Of a stretch of DNA of 5,389 nucleotides, positions 4,446 through 5,389 are shown one piece after another. Both the position numbers and the translations under genes were made by a program. Below the pieces are notes generated by a model. The model was not told the origin of the DNA. It searched no databases and worked only from the letters and a program-made list of their open reading frames with translations. The stretch's first letter is position 1, and each line of letters starts with the position of its first letter. The stretch comes from a bacterium (lineage in GTDB: Bacteria; NPL-UPA2; JAUVJM01), in contig JAUVJM010000089.1 in NCBI GenBank assembly GCA_030596585.1, positions 1 through 5,389 on the forward strand, read 5' to 3'.

Positions 4446-5389
4446 TCCTTTCCACTGCTTCCTGCAATTTCTCTTTGTCTATTGTCAGGCTCATACGTAT
4501 GAACCCCTCTCCAAAAGTGCCGAACCCCACCCCGGGAGTGCAGACCACACCCTCTTTCTCAAGAAGAACTGATGTTAGAGACGAAGAATCGTACCCCGGC
4601 AGAACGGGAGCCCACACGTAAAAGGCTGCTTTCGGTTTCGGCACAGCCCATCCCAGCCTGTTCAATCCGTCAACAAGGATGTCTCTGCGTTCCTGGTAAA
4701 TCCTTATGATTCTCCGGTGTTCTTCCCGCAAATCTTTCAAAGCTTCTATCCCTGCTTGCTGAACCGCCTGAAATATGCCTGAGTCAAGGTTAGTTTTGAT
4801 TTTCCCAAGCCCGCTCAAGACTTTGCTGCTGCCGACAACGAATCCTATTCTCCAGCCGGTCATATTGTACGTCTTGGAAAGAGAATGAAATTCCACGCCG
4901 ACTTCTTTTGCGCCATCCAACTGCAGAAAGCTCGGAGCCGTATACCCGTCATAACAAATTTCAGAATACGCCGCATCGTGGCATACGATTATGCCGAACT
5001 CCCTGGCGAAACTCAAAACTTCCGAAAAGAAAGCTTCTGTTGCCACCGCAGAGGTCGGATTATTGGGATAGTTAATAAACATCATCTTTGCTTTCTTCGC
5101 CACACTCTCAGGAATCCGGTTCAAGTCCGGCAGGAAAGATTTTTCCTGCCGCAGGGGCATGACATGAATTTCTCCGCCCGCAAGAGTAACACCTGCACGG
5201 TAAACGGGATAACCGGGGTCGGGGACAAGAACGACGTCTCCTTTATTTATAAAGGCAAGGGGGATGTGACCGATACCCTCCTTGGACCCTATAAGAGGAA
5301 GAACTTCAGATTCAGGGTCGAGAATCACACTGAACCTCCTCTCATACCAATCGGCAATTGCCTTCCGCAGCTCCGATAAGCCTGCATAA
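4426..5389 (-). CDS. dapL: PLP-dependent class I/II aminotransferase, probable LL-diaminopimelate aminotransferase, 5'-truncated by the window
   Basis: DapL converts tetrahydrodipicolinate and glutamate directly to LL-diaminopimelate, a short route to lysine and peptidoglycan precursors found in several bacterial phyla. The frame runs through the right edge (first visible residues YAGLSELRKAIADWYERR), so the start and first part of the enzyme are missing; a GTG at 5328 is internal. Counting from that GTG: SKEGIGHIPLAF (15-26), VPDPGYPVY (35-43), NYPNNPT (86-92), CHDAAYSE (116-123), the PLP lysine K152 in SLSKTYNMTGWRIGF (149-163), KTNLDSGIFQAVQQAG (178-193), and the substrate-carboxylate arginine R278 in GFIRMSLT (275-282). 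These sequences are strongly reminiscent of DapL proteins, but alanine or aspartate aminotransferases of the same fold are not excluded without alignment. Its 3' end overlaps folK by 20 bp, so it heads or precedes the minus-strand train seen here. Confidence 0.88.
   Translation of the reverse strand, partial: YAGLSELRKAIADWYERRFSVILDPESEVLPLIGSKEGIGHIPLAFINKGDVVLVPDPGYPVYRAGVTLAGGEIHVMPLRQEKSFLPDLNRIPESVAKKAKMMFINYPNNPTSAVATEAFFSEVLSFAREFGIIVCHDAAYSEICYDGYTAPSFLQLDGAKEVGVEFHSLSKTYNMTGWRIGFVVGSSKVLSGLGKIKTNLDSGIFQAVQQAGIEALKDLREEHRRIIRIYQERRDILVDGLNRLGWAVPKPKAAFYVWAPVLPGYDSSSLTSVLLEKEGVVCTPGVGFGTFGEGFIRMSLTIDKEKLQEAVERIGKAIG

Noticed and set aside
3424..4572. A 382-codon plus-strand open frame opposite folK, the DUF151 gene and the M48 start
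   Set aside because: It lies antisense across three genes with strong family motifs, has a low-complexity serine/arginine-rich translation without recognisable domains, and is best explained as a shadow of the minus-strand coding sequence.

Overview
The window looks like ordinary chromosome of an uncultured, probably diderm (Gram-negative-type) bacterium. It has moderate GC, tightly packed overlapping genes, a lipoprotein-type signal peptide and an LL-diaminopimelate aminotransferase-like gene. It also carries small dispersed palindromic repeats of the kind common in environmental genomes. I cannot place the phylum from this sequence alone. There is no phage, plasmid, CRISPR, tRNA or rRNA signal.

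Layout: positions 1-626 on the plus strand hold the 3' part of a class II (zinc) sugar-phosphate aldolase. It converges on a minus-strand gene train that fills the rest of the window. Read in the direction of transcription (right to left), the train is: an aminotransferase of the DapL type (cut by the right edge), folK, a DUF151 'bifunctional nuclease' family gene, an M48 metalloprotease lipoprotein, panC, and a DUF89/ARMT1-like phosphatase. The dapL/folK junction overlaps by 20 bp, folK/DUF151 by 4 bp (GTGA), and panC/DUF89 by 4 bp (ATGA). A further possible GTGA overlap lies between the DUF151 gene and an extended M48 frame. The gaps with little or no coding are all short: 627-809, 2543-2707 and about 3458-3552. 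Each contains one of three different palindromic repeat families. All three families share the heptamer TGTCATT at a terminus.

How the genes fit together: dapL feeds lysine and peptidoglycan synthesis, folK makes the pterin diphosphate for folate, and panC makes pantothenate for coenzyme A, so this is a small cofactor/amino-acid biosynthesis cluster. The DUF89 protein, translationally linked to panC, belongs to a family of metal-dependent phosphatases proposed to remove damaged or surplus phosphometabolites. A housekeeping role close to pantothenate/CoA metabolism is a reasonable inference, not a demonstrated fact. The M48 lipoprotein and the DUF151 protein have no obvious metabolic link to their neighbours.

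The points most worth a second look are the panC-DUF89 coupling, the in-frame repeat at the start of the M48 gene (which makes its true start uncertain), the shared terminus of the three repeat families, and the double-hairpin element in the panC leader. I do not see a clearly new multi-gene defence or mobile system here.
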